A stretch of 53,505 nt of DNA, from NCBI RefSeq assembly GCF_025464955.1, contig NZ_JAODNM010000176.1, positions 1 to 53,505 of the forward strand. The letters run 5' to 3'. The notes beneath the pieces were generated by a model, which did not search any database, was not told where the DNA came from, and was given only the letters and a program-made list of their open reading frames with translations. Positions within the stretch are counted from its first letter, which is position 1. Each line of letters starts with the position of its first letter. The translations under genes were made by a program, and so were the position numbers. Origin of the DNA: Amycolatopsis sp. (lineage in GTDB: Bacteria; Actinomycetota; Actinomycetes; Mycobacteriales; Pseudonocardiaceae). Below are positions 25,809 to 36,200 of this stretch, piece after piece.

Positions 25809-26999
25809 CTACCAGGTGACGGGGAGTTCGGCGAGACCGCCGGCGAGGCGGCCGCCCGGGTGGGCGTGCAGCTGGTCGTCGGGGACGGCAAGACGCAGGT
25901 TGGGCAGGCGGGTGAACAGGGTCGTGTATGCCACCTGCAGGACGATCCGGACCAGCGGTGCGCCGGTGCAGTGTCGAAGGCCGTGGCTGAAGGTGAAGTG
26001 TGGGTTGGGGGATCGATCGACGTCGAACCGGTTCGGCTCGTCGAACACGCGAGGGTCGTAGTTCGCCAGCGAGAAGTCGATCATGACGAGCTCACCCTTC
26101 CGGATGGTCACGCCGCCGACCTCGATGTCCTCGTGGGCATAACGCGGCAGTACCGGGCTGCCGATGGTGGCGCGGAGCACCTCGTCAACGGCGCGGGCCA
26201 TGACCTCCGGGTCCGCCATCGCCTTCTCCCGCTGGTCCGGGTTCCGCAGGAACAGCAGGATGCCGTAGTCGACGTGGCTGGCGAGCCCGGACAGACCGGT
26301 GAACAGCAGCGCGACGATGTGGATGCCGATCTCGGCGTCGGTCAGTCCACTCTCGACGAACCGCGACACGACGTTGTCGTCGGGCTGTTCCCGGATCTTG
26401 GCGGTGATCCCGGCGGCGAAGGCGAACAGGCCCTCCATGCCGCTGTAGGCATCCTCGCTGTTGGTGGTGTCCCCGACGCGATCCATCATCGCCAGCAGCT
26501 GTGACCTGTCCTCGACGGGCACGCCCATCATGTCGCAGAGCGCCTGCTGGGAGAACGGCATCGCCCAGTCCTCATGCAGGTCGCCAGGCTGCCCCTTGGC
26601 GATGATCGCGTCGATCATCGCTTCGCCGATCGCCTGGACCCTGGCGCGCTGGTCGAGCACCCGCCTGGCCGCGAAACTGCCCGTGTACAGCGTGCGTTTC
26701 TTCAAGTGCTCCCGGAGTTCGATCTCCGGCGGCGCGTCGGTGATCAGCATGTCCAGCATCGGGTTGTTGAGGTACCTGGGCGCGGTCGCCGGGTCCTCGT
26801 GCGACCGGCCGAGCCGGTTGTCCTGCAGCAACGCCTTGACCTCGGCGTGCCGGGTCACCAGCCAGGCCTCGTCGCCCGCGGGTGTGCGGATGCGGCACAC
26901 CCCCGCCTTGGCCTGCAGGTCGAGGCGTAGCTGACTGAAGGCCATGATCGACGGCTGGTCGAGGCCCACCAGAGGCGGTTCGTCATAAGCGGTGGACAT
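25809..26999 (-). CDS. Cytochrome P450 with non-canonical I-helix
   Basis: A 396-residue P450. The haem-ligand region is FSHGLRHCTG (about residue 345) and the K-helix ExxR is EVLR, so it should bind haem. The I-helix oxygen-activation motif, usually AGxET, reads TGLSGLAS: both the acid and the threonine are missing. ATG 26999 is chosen with AAGGAG 10 bases upstream; the GTG at 27008 lies almost on top of that site. It starts 48 bases after the terminal PKS and runs into the SDR, in one leftward operon. P450s without the threonine, such as EryF, use substrate hydroxyls or do unusual chemistry. Probable role: post-PKS oxidation, perhaps together with the SDR. Confidence 0.93.
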   Translation of the reverse strand: MSTAYDEPPLVGLDQPSIMAFSQLRLDLQAKAGVCRIRTPAGDEAWLVTRHAEVKALLQDNRLGRSHEDPATAPRYLNNPMLDMLITDAPPEIELREHLKKRTLYTGSFAARRVLDQRARVQAIGEAMIDAIIAKGQPGDLHEDWAMPFSQQALCDMMGVPVEDRSQLLAMMDRVGDTTNSEDAYSGMEGLFAFAAGITAKIREQPDDNVVSRFVESGLTDAEIGIHIVALLFTGLSGLASHVDYGILLFLRNPDQREKAMADPEVMARAVDEVLRATIGSPVLPRYAHEDIEVGGVTIRKGELVMIDFSLANYDPRVFDEPNRFDVDRSPNPHFTFSHGLRHCTGAPLVRIVLQVAYTTLFTRLPNLRLAVPDDQLHAHPGGRLAGGLAELPVTW

Positions 27000-27047
27000 G
27001 GGAGGCACACTCCTTGAGTCGCAGGGATGAGGCGCGGGGATGAGTGG

Positions 27048-30000
27048 TCACGTACGTACGGCGGCGAGTTCGGTCAGCCATTCGTCGATCAGCTGCGCGG
27101 TCAGGGCCGAGTCCTCCATGACCATGGCCATGTGGCTGGTCTGGATCTCGCGGATCTCGTCGGCGGGCACCGCCACGGTGATGCCCGACGAGGTTTCGAA
27201 GTCGGTGCCGTCGATCTCGCGCGCGCAGCGGATCATCAGCTTCGGCACGGTGGGTTCGTCCCCGATACCGGTCATCTTGACGAACCAGTGGGCCATCGCC
27301 GACAACCGCGCGCTGTTCATGCTCACCGCCGGCGAATCCATGCTGGTGAAGTAGTTGTTCGAGGTCGCGTCGAAGTTGATGCCCTCGCTGTTGTCGTAGC
27401 GCAGGCTCAGGGTGTCGAGCATGATGACCGCCTCCGGCCGGATGCCCCACGTCTGCTCCAGGATCCCGGCGGCGAAGTAGGCGAGCGTGCCGCCCGAGGA
27501 GTGCCCGACGAGCACGAACGGCTCGCCGTCCGACGCGTGCAGGACGCTTTCGGCGACCACCCGGCCCGCGGCTTCCGTTGTAGCGGGCAGGCTTTCGCCC
27601 GGTGCGAAGCCGACGAGCGGCAGCGCGGACACGTGCCGCTTGCCGCGCAGGTGCGCCGCCATCCGGGCGTACAGGTGCACACCCGCACTCGCGCCGGGGG
27701 AACTGATGCAGATCAGCCGGGGCTTGCGCGGGCCTTCGGCCAGCGTGACGGCCACGGGAAGCTCTTCTAGCTCGGCCGGTGTCTCGAAACTCGGCCGCAG
27801 GTCCGCCACCGCTGACAGCAGGCGCAGGCCCGCGAGCGCGTTACCTTCGCTTACCGCCTTCATGAACAGCTCGTACACGGTGTCGCCGTTGCCGCGAGCC
27901 GCTTCGGAAGTCGGCAGCGCGCCCGGCCCAGCTTGGTTCGGCAACTCGGTGAGCAGCCACCTCACGAACTGCGCCGGGGTGCGGCTGTCGAAGACCACCG
28001 AAGTCGGCAGCCGCATACCCAGCGCTTCGGACAGCTGGTTGCGCAGCTCGACGGCGATCAACGAGTCGAACCCGAGCTCGAGGAAGTCTCGTTCGGGATC
28101 GACCGCGCTGGCGTCGGTGTGACCGAGCAGGGTGGCGGCGTAGTCCACCACGAGGTCCAGCAGCAGGCTTTCCTTCGCGGCGTCGTCCAGTCCGCGCAGA
28201 CGGTCTTGCAGCGTGACCGCGGACCGGTCCGCGCGCACCACCGGACGCGCGGTGGCGGCGACCAGACCCCGCAGCAGCGGCGGGACCTGCCCTTGCGAGG
28301 CTGCCTTCGACCCCGCCGCGCTGAGGTTGAGCGCGACGACCTGGGCCTGGTTCCCGGCGATCGCGGCGTCGAACAGGGCCACGCCCTGCGCGGACGACAG
28401 CGCCGGGAAACCTGACCGCGCAATGCGTTCCAACGCGGCCGCGCTCAGCTCACCGGTCATGCCGCTGGAGGGCTCCCATGGACCCCATGCGATCGAAGTG
28501 GCCGCCAGCCCTTGGCCGTGGCGAAGCTCCGCCAACGAGTCCAGGAACGAGTTCGCCGCGGCGTAGTTGCCCTGCCCCGCACCGCCCATGACGCCGGCCA
28601 CTGACGAATACAGGGCGAACACGGCCAGGTCCAGCTCACGCGTGGCTTCGTGCAGGTACCACGCCGCGTCCGCCTTCGGGCGCAACACCGTGTCCACGCG
28701 TTCGGGCGTCAGCGACACCACGAGTCCGTCGTCCAGGACGCCCGCCGTATGGACGACCGCCGTCAGCGGGTGCGCGCCGGGAATGCCCGCCAGTAGGAAG
28801 GTCACCGCGCCCGGCTCGGAGACGTCGCATGCCGCGATCGTCACTTCGGCGCCGTGCCCGGTCAGCTCGGCTCGCAGGTCGGCCGCTCCCGGCGCGTCCT
28901 CACCACGGCGACTGGCCAGCAGCAGGTGCCGGACGCCGGCCTCGGTCACCAGGTGCCGGGCCAGGTCCGCACCGAGACCGCCCGTGCCACCGGTGATCAG
29001 CACTGTGCCTTCAGCGTCCCAGGAACGCGGTTCCGGCTGCTCGCCGGTCATCGGCGCCAGGCGCGGCACGCTGGCGACTCCCTCGCGCACGACCACCTGC
29101 GGCTCGTCCCAGGAGACAAGGCTGGGCAGCAGCGCGACCGAGTGTTCGGAGCCCTCGATGTCCACCAGCAGGAACCGCCCTGGGTTCTCCGACTGGGCGG
29201 AGCGCACGAGGCCGGCGGCCGCCGCTCCGGCGACGTCGACGGTGTCCTCGCCCGCGAGCGCCACCGCGCGGCCGGTGACGAACACGACCTTGGAGTTCGC
29301 GAAACGCTGGTCCGCCAGGCTTTCCTGGACGACCGCGAGCGCACGGGCCGTCAGTTCGTGCGCCGACTTCGGCACTCCGGCGGCCGGGTCGCCGACCAGC
29401 GGCACCAGGAACACATCCGGCACGACGCCGCCGTCCACCATCGCTCCGCCGAGCGAGTCACCGTAAGCCGTGACGGCCTGCCCGGCAGAGTAGATCTTGA
29501 AGCTGAGATCGAATTCGTCGGTGCCGATGATCCCCCACCGGGCGTCGGGCACCGCGGCCACCTCGACGGCGGTCTCCACCCAGTCGACGCGGAAGGCCGC
29601 GTTCCGCGCGGCGCCGCCTCGGGCGGCGGCATGTTTCGCGGACGTGGTGCGCAACTCCAGCGACTCTACGGAGATCACCGGCGCGCCCGAGGCGTCGACA
29701 GCGGTCACCCGCACCGCGCCCCCGGCACCTGCGGTCAACCTGACCCGCAGGACCGACGCGCCCGAGGCGTGCAGCGAAACTCCGCTCCAGTCGAACGGCA
29801 GGCCCTTGCTTTCCTCACCGAGGAAGACGATCGGGTGCAGCGCCGCGTCGAGCAGCGCCGGGTGCAACCCGAACTCGCGCGCGTCCGAAACTTGTTCCGG
29901 CAAAGCGACTTCGGCGAAAACCTCGCCGTCACGCCGCCAGACTCCGCGCACGCCCTGGAACACCGGCCCGTAGGCGAGTTTGGCGTGCTCGGCGAGCTGC

Positions 30001-33000
30001 TCGTAGAAGCCGTCGAGATTCACCGGCTCGGCACCGGCCGGCGGCCACTGTGCGGTGTCGAACACCGTCACCAGCGCACCCGTGACCAGTTCGCCGGTGG
30101 CGTGCAGCGTCCACTCCTGGGTGGCCGCGTCGGCGGACCGGGAGTACACGCGGACCGTGCGGCGGCCGGACTCACCTCCGTCGCCGACCCGCACCTGTAC
30201 CGCGACGGCACCCTGCGCCGGCAGCACCAGCGGAACCATCAGCGTCAGGCCTTCGACCCGGTCACAGCCGACGAGGTCGCCCGCGCGGATCGTGAGTTCG
30301 AGGAAACCGGTGCCGGGGAACAGCACCGAGCCGCCGACCAGGTGATCGGCCAGCCACGGGTGCGTTCGCAGCGACAGGCTGCCCGTCAGCACCAGCTCGT
30401 CGGAACCGGCCATGGTCATCGCCGCGCCCAGCAGCGGATGCTCCGCCGAGGCCAGGCCCAGATTCGACACGTCACCGCCGAGCGCCGCCATCGACCCGTT
30501 GGGCCAGAACCGCTGTCGGTCGAAGGCGTAGGTCGGCAGGTCCACCGAACGGCCGCCGGTGCCCGCGAACCAGCCGGACCAGTCCAGCCGCACCCCGGAC
30601 GCGTGCAGCTTGGCCAACGCGGTGACCACCGCGGTCTCTTCCGGCTTGTCTTTGCGCAGCAACGGAACCAGCACGGCGGCCGGCGGCACCGAGTGAGCGG
30701 CGAGCGCCGACAGCGTCCCGTCCGGCCCCAGCTCCAGGAACGCCGAAACACCCTCGGAGACGAGGGCCGCCACCCCATCGGCGAAGCGGACGGTCTCGCG
30801 CAGGTGCCGCACCCAGTACTCCGGGGAGCTGAGCTGCTCGGCGGTGACCAGTTCACCGGTAAGGTTCGACACGATCGGGGTGTGCGGCGAGGCGAACGAG
30901 ACATCCTCGACCACGCCGCGGAAGTCGTCGAGCATCGGGTCCATCAACGGCGAGTGGAACGCGTGCGACACGGCGAGGCGAGTGGTTTTGCGGCCCTGCC
31001 CGGCGAACCGGGCGGCGATCTCCACCACGATGTCCTCGACGCCGCTGACCACGACCGACTCCGGCCCGTTGACCGCGGCGATCGACACCTGGTCCTCGTG
31101 ACCCGCCAGCAGCGACCGGACCTCGTCCTCGGTGGCCTGGACGGCCATCATCGCGCCTTCTGCCGAGAGTGCCTGCATCAGCCGCGCCCTGGCGGCGACC
31201 AGCGCGCAGCCGTCCGCCAGTGAGAAGGCTCCGGCGACATGCGCGGCGGAGATCTCGCCGATGGAGTGCCCGAGCAGGTAGTCCGGCTTGATGCCCCACG
31301 ATTCGGCGAGGCGGTACAGCGCCACCTCGACGGCGAACAGCGCCGGTTGGGCCCATTCGGTCTCGCTCAGACGGTCCTGGTCCTGGCCCCACATCACCTC
31401 GCGCAGCGGGCGCTCCAACAACGGATCCAGGTGCTCGAAAACTGCGTCGAGCGCCTCGGTGAACACGGGGAACCGCGAGTACAGCTCATGGCCCATGCCG
31501 ATCCGCTGCGATCCCTGTCCGGAGAACAGCACCGCCGTCGACCGCCTGGCCGCCACTGCCCTGGCCAGTTCGGTGATGCCTTCGCCGGTGGCCGCGAGCA
31601 CCGCGCGGTGGGAGAACACCGACCGCGAGTTCACCAGCGAGTAGCCGACATCGACGGTGTCGAGCTTGGGGTGGTCGTCGGCGAACGACCGCAGCAGGCG
31701 GACCTGTCCGTCCAAGGCCGCCTCGGTCTTGCCCGACACCAACCAGGGCACGACCGTCGGTGTCCGCATGGCAACCTGCTCGGCGGCCGGTTCCGCGGGC
31801 GGCGCCTGCTCCAGGATCACGTGCGCGTTGGTGCCGCTGACCCCGAACGACGAGATCCCGGCGCGACGCGGCCGTTCGGTCGACGGCCAGTCGACCGGCT
31901 CGGTGAGCAGTTCGACGGCGCCCGCGGACCAGTCCACATGTGACGAGGGCTTGGTGACGTGCAGTGTGCGCGGCAGGGTCTCGTTCCGCAGCGCCTGCAC
32001 CATCTTGATCACGCCGGCGACGCCTGCCGCGGCCTGAGTGTGGCCGAGGTGGCTCTTGACCGCGCCCAGCAGCAGCGGCCGCTCACGGTCCTGCCCGTAG
32101 GCGGTCAGCAGTGCCTGAGCCTCAATCGGGTCGCCGAGTACCGTGCCGGTGCCGTGCGCCTCGACGGCGTCCACATCGGACGGTGACAGCCCCGCGCTGG
32201 CGAGCGCGGCCCTGATCACCTGGACCTGTGCCGGGCCGTTGGGCGCGGAAAGGCCGTTGCTGGCGCCGTCCTGATTGACCGCGCTGCCGCGGATCACCGC
32301 GAGAACCTGGTGCCCGTTCCGCTGCGCGTCGGACAGCTTCTCCAGCAGCAGCACGCCGATGCCTTCCGACCACCCGGTGCCGTCGGCGGTGTCGGAGAAC
32401 GCCTTGCACCGGCCGTCCGGTGCCAGCCCGCCCTGCCGGGTGAAGCCGGCGAAGTTCGACGCGGTGCTCATCACCGTCACACCACCGGCCAGCGCGAGCG
32501 TGCATTCCCCGCCACGCAGCGCCTGCCCGGCCAGATGCATGGCCACCAGCGAAGACGAGCACGCGGTGTCGATGGTGACGGCCGGGCCTTCCAATCCGAA
32601 CGTGTACGACAACCGGCCCGAGATGACGCTGGCCGCGGTGCCCATGCCCGCGTGCCCCTCGACGTCTTCCCTCGAGGCGAGCAGGACGTGACCGTAGTCC
32701 TGCCCGTTGGTGCCGACGAACACGCCGGTTTTGCTTCCACGCAATGAATTCGGGTCGATCCCGGCCCGCTCGACCACTTCCCACGAAGTCTCCAGCAGCA
32801 GCCGCTGCTGCGGATCCATCGCGAGTGCCTCACGCGGGGAGATGCCGAAGAAGCCGGGGTCGAACTCCCCCGCGTCGTAGAGGAACCCGCCCTGCAGGGT
32901 GGCGCTGTGTCCGTGGTCGTCGCCGGCGAGCACGCTCAGGTCCCAGCCGCGGTCGGTGGGGAACGCCGAGATCGCGTCCTCGTCGGACGTGACGAGCTCC

Positions 33001-33167
33001 CACAGGCCCTCGGGTGAGCGCACCCCGCCGGGGAACCGGCAGGCGATACCGATGATCGCGACAGGTTCGTGTGCCCCGGCCTCGACCTCTTCCAGCCGCT
33101 GCCGCGTCTGGTGCAGATCCGCCGTGACCCACTTCAGGTATTCGACGAGTTTCTCTTCGTTCGGCAC
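27048..33167 (-). CDS. Terminal polyketide synthase: KS-AT-DH-KR-ACP-TE
   Basis: A 2,039-residue single-module PKS ending in a thioesterase. The start is GTG 33167, with GGAAGG 9 bases upstream; the protein then opens with a docking coiled coil (NEEKLVEYLKWVTADL). KS: TACSSS (near 32560). AT: GHSIGE (near 31260) and HAFH (near 30960), malonyl type. DH: H-LVG-G-SVLF-P (near 30350) and HPALLD. KR: TGGTGGLG (near 29000), LDD and GQGNYAAAN (near 28560), type B1. ACP: GFDSL (near 28070). TE: nucleophile in GHSSGG (near 27495), Asp in MLDTLS and His in TSHMAM (near 27130). The module should form the final double bond, and the TE should release the chain as a lactone or acid. The giant PKS ends 33 bases upstream, and its acidic C-terminal helix suits this docking domain. 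Confidence 0.97.
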   Translation of the reverse strand: MPNEEKLVEYLKWVTADLHQTRQRLEEVEAGAHEPVAIIGIACRFPGGVRSPEGLWELVTSDEDAISAFPTDRGWDLSVLAGDDHGHSATLQGGFLYDAGEFDPGFFGISPREALAMDPQQRLLLETSWEVVERAGIDPNSLRGSKTGVFVGTNGQDYGHVLLASREDVEGHAGMGTAASVISGRLSYTFGLEGPAVTIDTACSSSLVAMHLAGQALRGGECTLALAGGVTVMSTASNFAGFTRQGGLAPDGRCKAFSDTADGTGWSEGIGVLLLEKLSDAQRNGHQVLAVIRGSAVNQDGASNGLSAPNGPAQVQVIRAALASAGLSPSDVDAVEAHGTGTVLGDPIEAQALLTAYGQDRERPLLLGAVKSHLGHTQAAAGVAGVIKMVQALRNETLPRTLHVTKPSSHVDWSAGAVELLTEPVDWPSTERPRRAGISSFGVSGTNAHVILEQAPPAEPAAEQVAMRTPTVVPWLVSGKTEAALDGQVRLLRSFADDHPKLDTVDVGYSLVNSRSVFSHRAVLAATGEGITELARAVAARRSTAVLFSGQGSQRIGMGHELYSRFPVFTEALDAVFEHLDPLLERPLREVMWGQDQDRLSETEWAQPALFAVEVALYRLAESWGIKPDYLLGHSIGEISAAHVAGAFSLADGCALVAARARLMQALSAEGAMMAVQATEDEVRSLLAGHEDQVSIAAVNGPESVVVSGVEDIVVEIAARFAGQGRKTTRLAVSHAFHSPLMDPMLDDFRGVVEDVSFASPHTPIVSNLTGELVTAEQLSSPEYWVRHLRETVRFADGVAALVSEGVSAFLELGPDGTLSALAAHSVPPAAVLVPLLRKDKPEETAVVTALAKLHASGVRLDWSGWFAGTGGRSVDLPTYAFDRQRFWPNGSMAALGGDVSNLGLASAEHPLLGAAMTMAGSDELVLTGSLSLRTHPWLADHLVGGSVLFPGTGFLELTIRAGDLVGCDRVEGLTLMVPLVLPAQGAVAVQVRVGDGGESGRRTVRVYSRSADAATQEWTLHATGELVTGALVTVFDTAQWPPAGAEPVNLDGFYEQLAEHAKLAYGPVFQGVRGVWRRDGEVFAEVALPEQVSDAREFGLHPALLDAALHPIVFLGEESKGLPFDWSGVSLHASGASVLRVRLTAGAGGAVRVTAVDASGAPVISVESLELRTTSAKHAAARGGAARNAAFRVDWVETAVEVAAVPDARWGIIGTDEFDLSFKIYSAGQAVTAYGDSLGGAMVDGGVVPDVFLVPLVGDPAAGVPKSAHELTARALAVVQESLADQRFANSKVVFVTGRAVALAGEDTVDVAGAAAAGLVRSAQSENPGRFLLVDIEGSEHSVALLPSLVSWDEPQVVVREGVASVPRLAPMTGEQPEPRSWDAEGTVLITGGTGGLGADLARHLVTEAGVRHLLLASRRGEDAPGAADLRAELTGHGAEVTIAACDVSEPGAVTFLLAGIPGAHPLTAVVHTAGVLDDGLVVSLTPERVDTVLRPKADAAWYLHEATRELDLAVFALYSSVAGVMGGAGQGNYAAANSFLDSLAELRHGQGLAATSIAWGPWEPSSGMTGELSAAALERIARSGFPALSSAQGVALFDAAIAGNQAQVVALNLSAAGSKAASQGQVPPLLRGLVAATARPVVRADRSAVTLQDRLRGLDDAAKESLLLDLVVDYAATLLGHTDASAVDPERDFLELGFDSLIAVELRNQLSEALGMRLPTSVVFDSRTPAQFVRWLLTELPNQAGPGALPTSEAARGNGDTVYELFMKAVSEGNALAGLRLLSAVADLRPSFETPAELEELPVAVTLAEGPRKPRLICISSPGASAGVHLYARMAAHLRGKRHVSALPLVGFAPGESLPATTEAAGRVVAESVLHASDGEPFVLVGHSSGGTLAYFAAGILEQTWGIRPEAVIMLDTLSLRYDNSEGINFDATSNNYFTSMDSPAVSMNSARLSAMAHWFVKMTGIGDEPTVPKLMIRCAREIDGTDFETSSGITVAVPADEIREIQTSHMAMVMEDSALTAQLIDEWLTELAAVRT

Positions 33168-33200
33168 GTCAGTAGACCTTCCTGTCAGCGTCGGCGGGGA

Positions 33201-36200
33201 TCAGCGGTCTTTACCACGGCCGAGTTCGTTGTCGATGAAGGCGAAGATGTCGTCGGCGCTCGCCGCCTTGATCCGATCGGTCACGGCGGCCTCCTCGGTC
33301 TTCGTGCCGGATCCGGTGTACTGCGCCAGCAACTGCCTCAGGCGGGCAGCGACCCCTGCCGTCGCGACGTCGTCGGGAGCGCTGGCCGAGAGTGCGGCTT
33401 CGAGCCGGTCGAGCTCGGTCAGCAGGACCGAGCTCTCCTCGGCGCCGCCGAGCAGTTCCGCCGCGAGGTGGTCCGCGACCTCGTTCGGGGTCGGGTAGTC
33501 GAAGACGAGCGTGGCCGGCAGACGAAGCCCGGTCGCGGTCGTCAGGCTGTTGCGCAATTCGACCGCGGTCAGCGAGTCGAAGCCCAGTTGGCGGAATTCG
33601 CGGTCGGCGTCGACCGCCTCCGCCGAGGCATGGCCGAGGACCCCGGCCGCGTGGGCGCACACCAGCTCGACCAGGAACCGGATCCGCTCGCTCTCGGCCA
33701 TTCCGGTCAGCTGCTGGAGAAGGCCCGCGCCGGCTGCCCGGCCTCCCGCCGTGCGGCGACCGGTGCGCACCAGACCTCGCAGGATCGCCGGGACTTCAGC
33801 GTCGGAACGCGCGGTGCCGGAGTTGATCCTCAGCGGGACCAGCAATGCTTCGTCGCGGGCGGTCGCGGCGTCGAACAACGCGAGGCCCTCTTCGACCGAC
33901 AGGAGCGGCATGTCCGAACGCGCCGTGCGTTCGCCGAGTTCACTGGCCATCCCGCTTTGTGCCCACGGGCCCCATGCCAGCGACACCGCTGCCAGGCCAT
34001 GGGACCTGCGGTGTTGGGCGAGCGCGTCGAGGAACACGTTCGCCGCGGCATAGTTGGCCTGTCCCGCGCCGCCCATAACGCCGGAGACCGACGAGTACAG
34101 GACGAACGCGGCCAGGTCGAGGTCGCGGGTGGCCTCGTGCAGGTTCCACGCTCCGTCGACCTTCGGCCGCAGCACCGCGGCCAGCCGCTCCGGCGTCAGC
34201 GAACCGATGATCCCGTCGTCCAGCACACCGGCGGTGTGCACAACCGCGGTCAGCGGATGGCCGGCGGGAATGTCGTTCAGCGCTCGAGCGACGGAGTCGC
34301 GGTCCGCCGTGTCGCAGGAAGCCACGGTCACGTCGGCACCGTGGGCGGTCAACTCGGCCCGCAGCTCCAGCGCGCCCGGGGCGTCCGGCCCGCGGCGCGA
34401 GACCAGCAGCAGGTGTTTCACACCGCGTTCGCTCACCAGATGCCTTGCCAGCTCGGCGCCGAGACCGCCGGTGCCACCGGTGATCAGCACTGTGCCTTCG
34501 GGATTCCATGGCCGCGAAGCCGCGCCTTCCCCGGACACCCGCGCCAACCGTGGGACACGCACGGCCCCGTCACGCACCACGACCTGCGACTCACCCGCGT
34601 CGAACAGGCTGGCCACGGTCGGCAGAACGTTCATCGACGCGTCGGTGTCATCAAGGTCCACCAGCAGGAAGCTGCCGGGGTTCTCCGATTGGGCCGAGCG
34701 CACCAGGCCGCACACCGGTGCGGCGGCGAGATCCTGGCCGGTACCCACGGCATCGCGGGTCACGAATACCACGCGGGAGCGAGCGAATCGGTCGTCGGCC
34801 AGCCATTCCTGCACGACAGCCAACGCCCGCGCGGTCGTCTCGTGCGCCGACCGGGCCACCTCCGGGGCACCGTCACCGAGCACCGGCACGACCAGGAAGT
34901 CCGGGACGGCAGCCGTCCCGTCGAGCACGGCCGCGAGTGACGGCACCGAGCTCGCGGTCACGTCTCCGGCCGCCTTCAACGCCGCGCCGAGGCCGATCTC
35001 GTCTGTTCCGACGACCGCCCAGTGACTACCCTCTGCCGCCGCCAACTCGATCGAAGCGGGGATCCATTCGAGGTGCAGCAACGATTGCTCGCGGGTCCGA
35101 GCAGCAGCTTCCGGGGCTCGCACAGTCAGCGACGCAACGGAGATCACCGGCGCGCCGTCCGCGTCCACCGCCGTCAACGACACCGACTCGGTTCCGCTGC
35201 GGGTCAACTTGACTCGCAGCACTGACGCGGCCGAAGCGTGCAGGCAGACACCGGTCCACTCGACCGGCACCCCGTCCACCCCCCAAGCCTGAACCGCCGC
35301 GTCGAGCAGTGCCGGGTGCAGTCCGTAGGCACCGGCGTCGCCGACCTCCTCCGGCAAGGCGACCTCGGCGAAGACGTCGTTGTCGCGATGCCACACGGCC
35401 CGCACGCCCTGGAACACCGGTCCGTAGTCGAGACCGCTCAGCGCGAGTTCCTCATACCAACCGGCCAACTCGACCTGCTCGCCACCGGCCGGAGGCCACT
35501 CGTCGCCGCCGAAGTCGGCCACCTGCTCTCCGGTGGTCAGCACACCTGCCGCGTGCTCGACCCATTCCTGCTCGGAATCCGCGGGGCGCGCGTAGATCGT
35601 GATCGTGCGACGGCCCGTCTCGTCGGCGGCACCCGCCCAGACCTGGAGGGCCACCGCCTCGCGGTCCGCGAAGACCAGCGGCGTGGTGACCGTCAGTTCC
35701 TCGACCCGGTCACAGCCGACCTGATCCGCGGCCCGGACCGCCAGCTCGATGAATCCCGTCTCGGGGAAGGTGATCGCGCCGTGCACGACGTGGTCGGCAA
35801 GCCACGGCAGCGTGACCGTCGACAGCCGCCCGGTGAGCACTGCACCGTCCGAGCCCGCGACCGACATCGCCGCGCCGAGCAGGGGGTGCCCGGCCGAGAC
35901 CAGGCCGAGGCCGGTCGCGTCCGAACGGGCGGCCGTAGCCGTCGGCCAGAAGCGCTCGTGCTGGAACGGGTAGGTGGGAAGGTCCACGCGCCGGGCGTTC
36001 GCGCCGGTGAAGACGGGCGCCCAGTCGATGTGGGTGCCGGCGACGTGCAGGCGTGCCAACGCCGTCAGCGCCGACACCTCCTCAGCCCGACCCTTACGCA
36101 ACAACGGAACCACCACCGCACCCTCAGGCACTGACTCCGCGGCCATCGCCGACAACACCCCATCCGGACCCAGCTCGAGGAACGCCGTCACACCCGACTC

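Noticed and set aside
28854..31223. A 789-codon plus-strand open frame opposite the terminal PKS
   Set aside because: It is antisense to an intact PKS with all motifs, is rich in Arg/Gly/Pro/His, and shows no domain. Long antisense frames are expected at this GC content.
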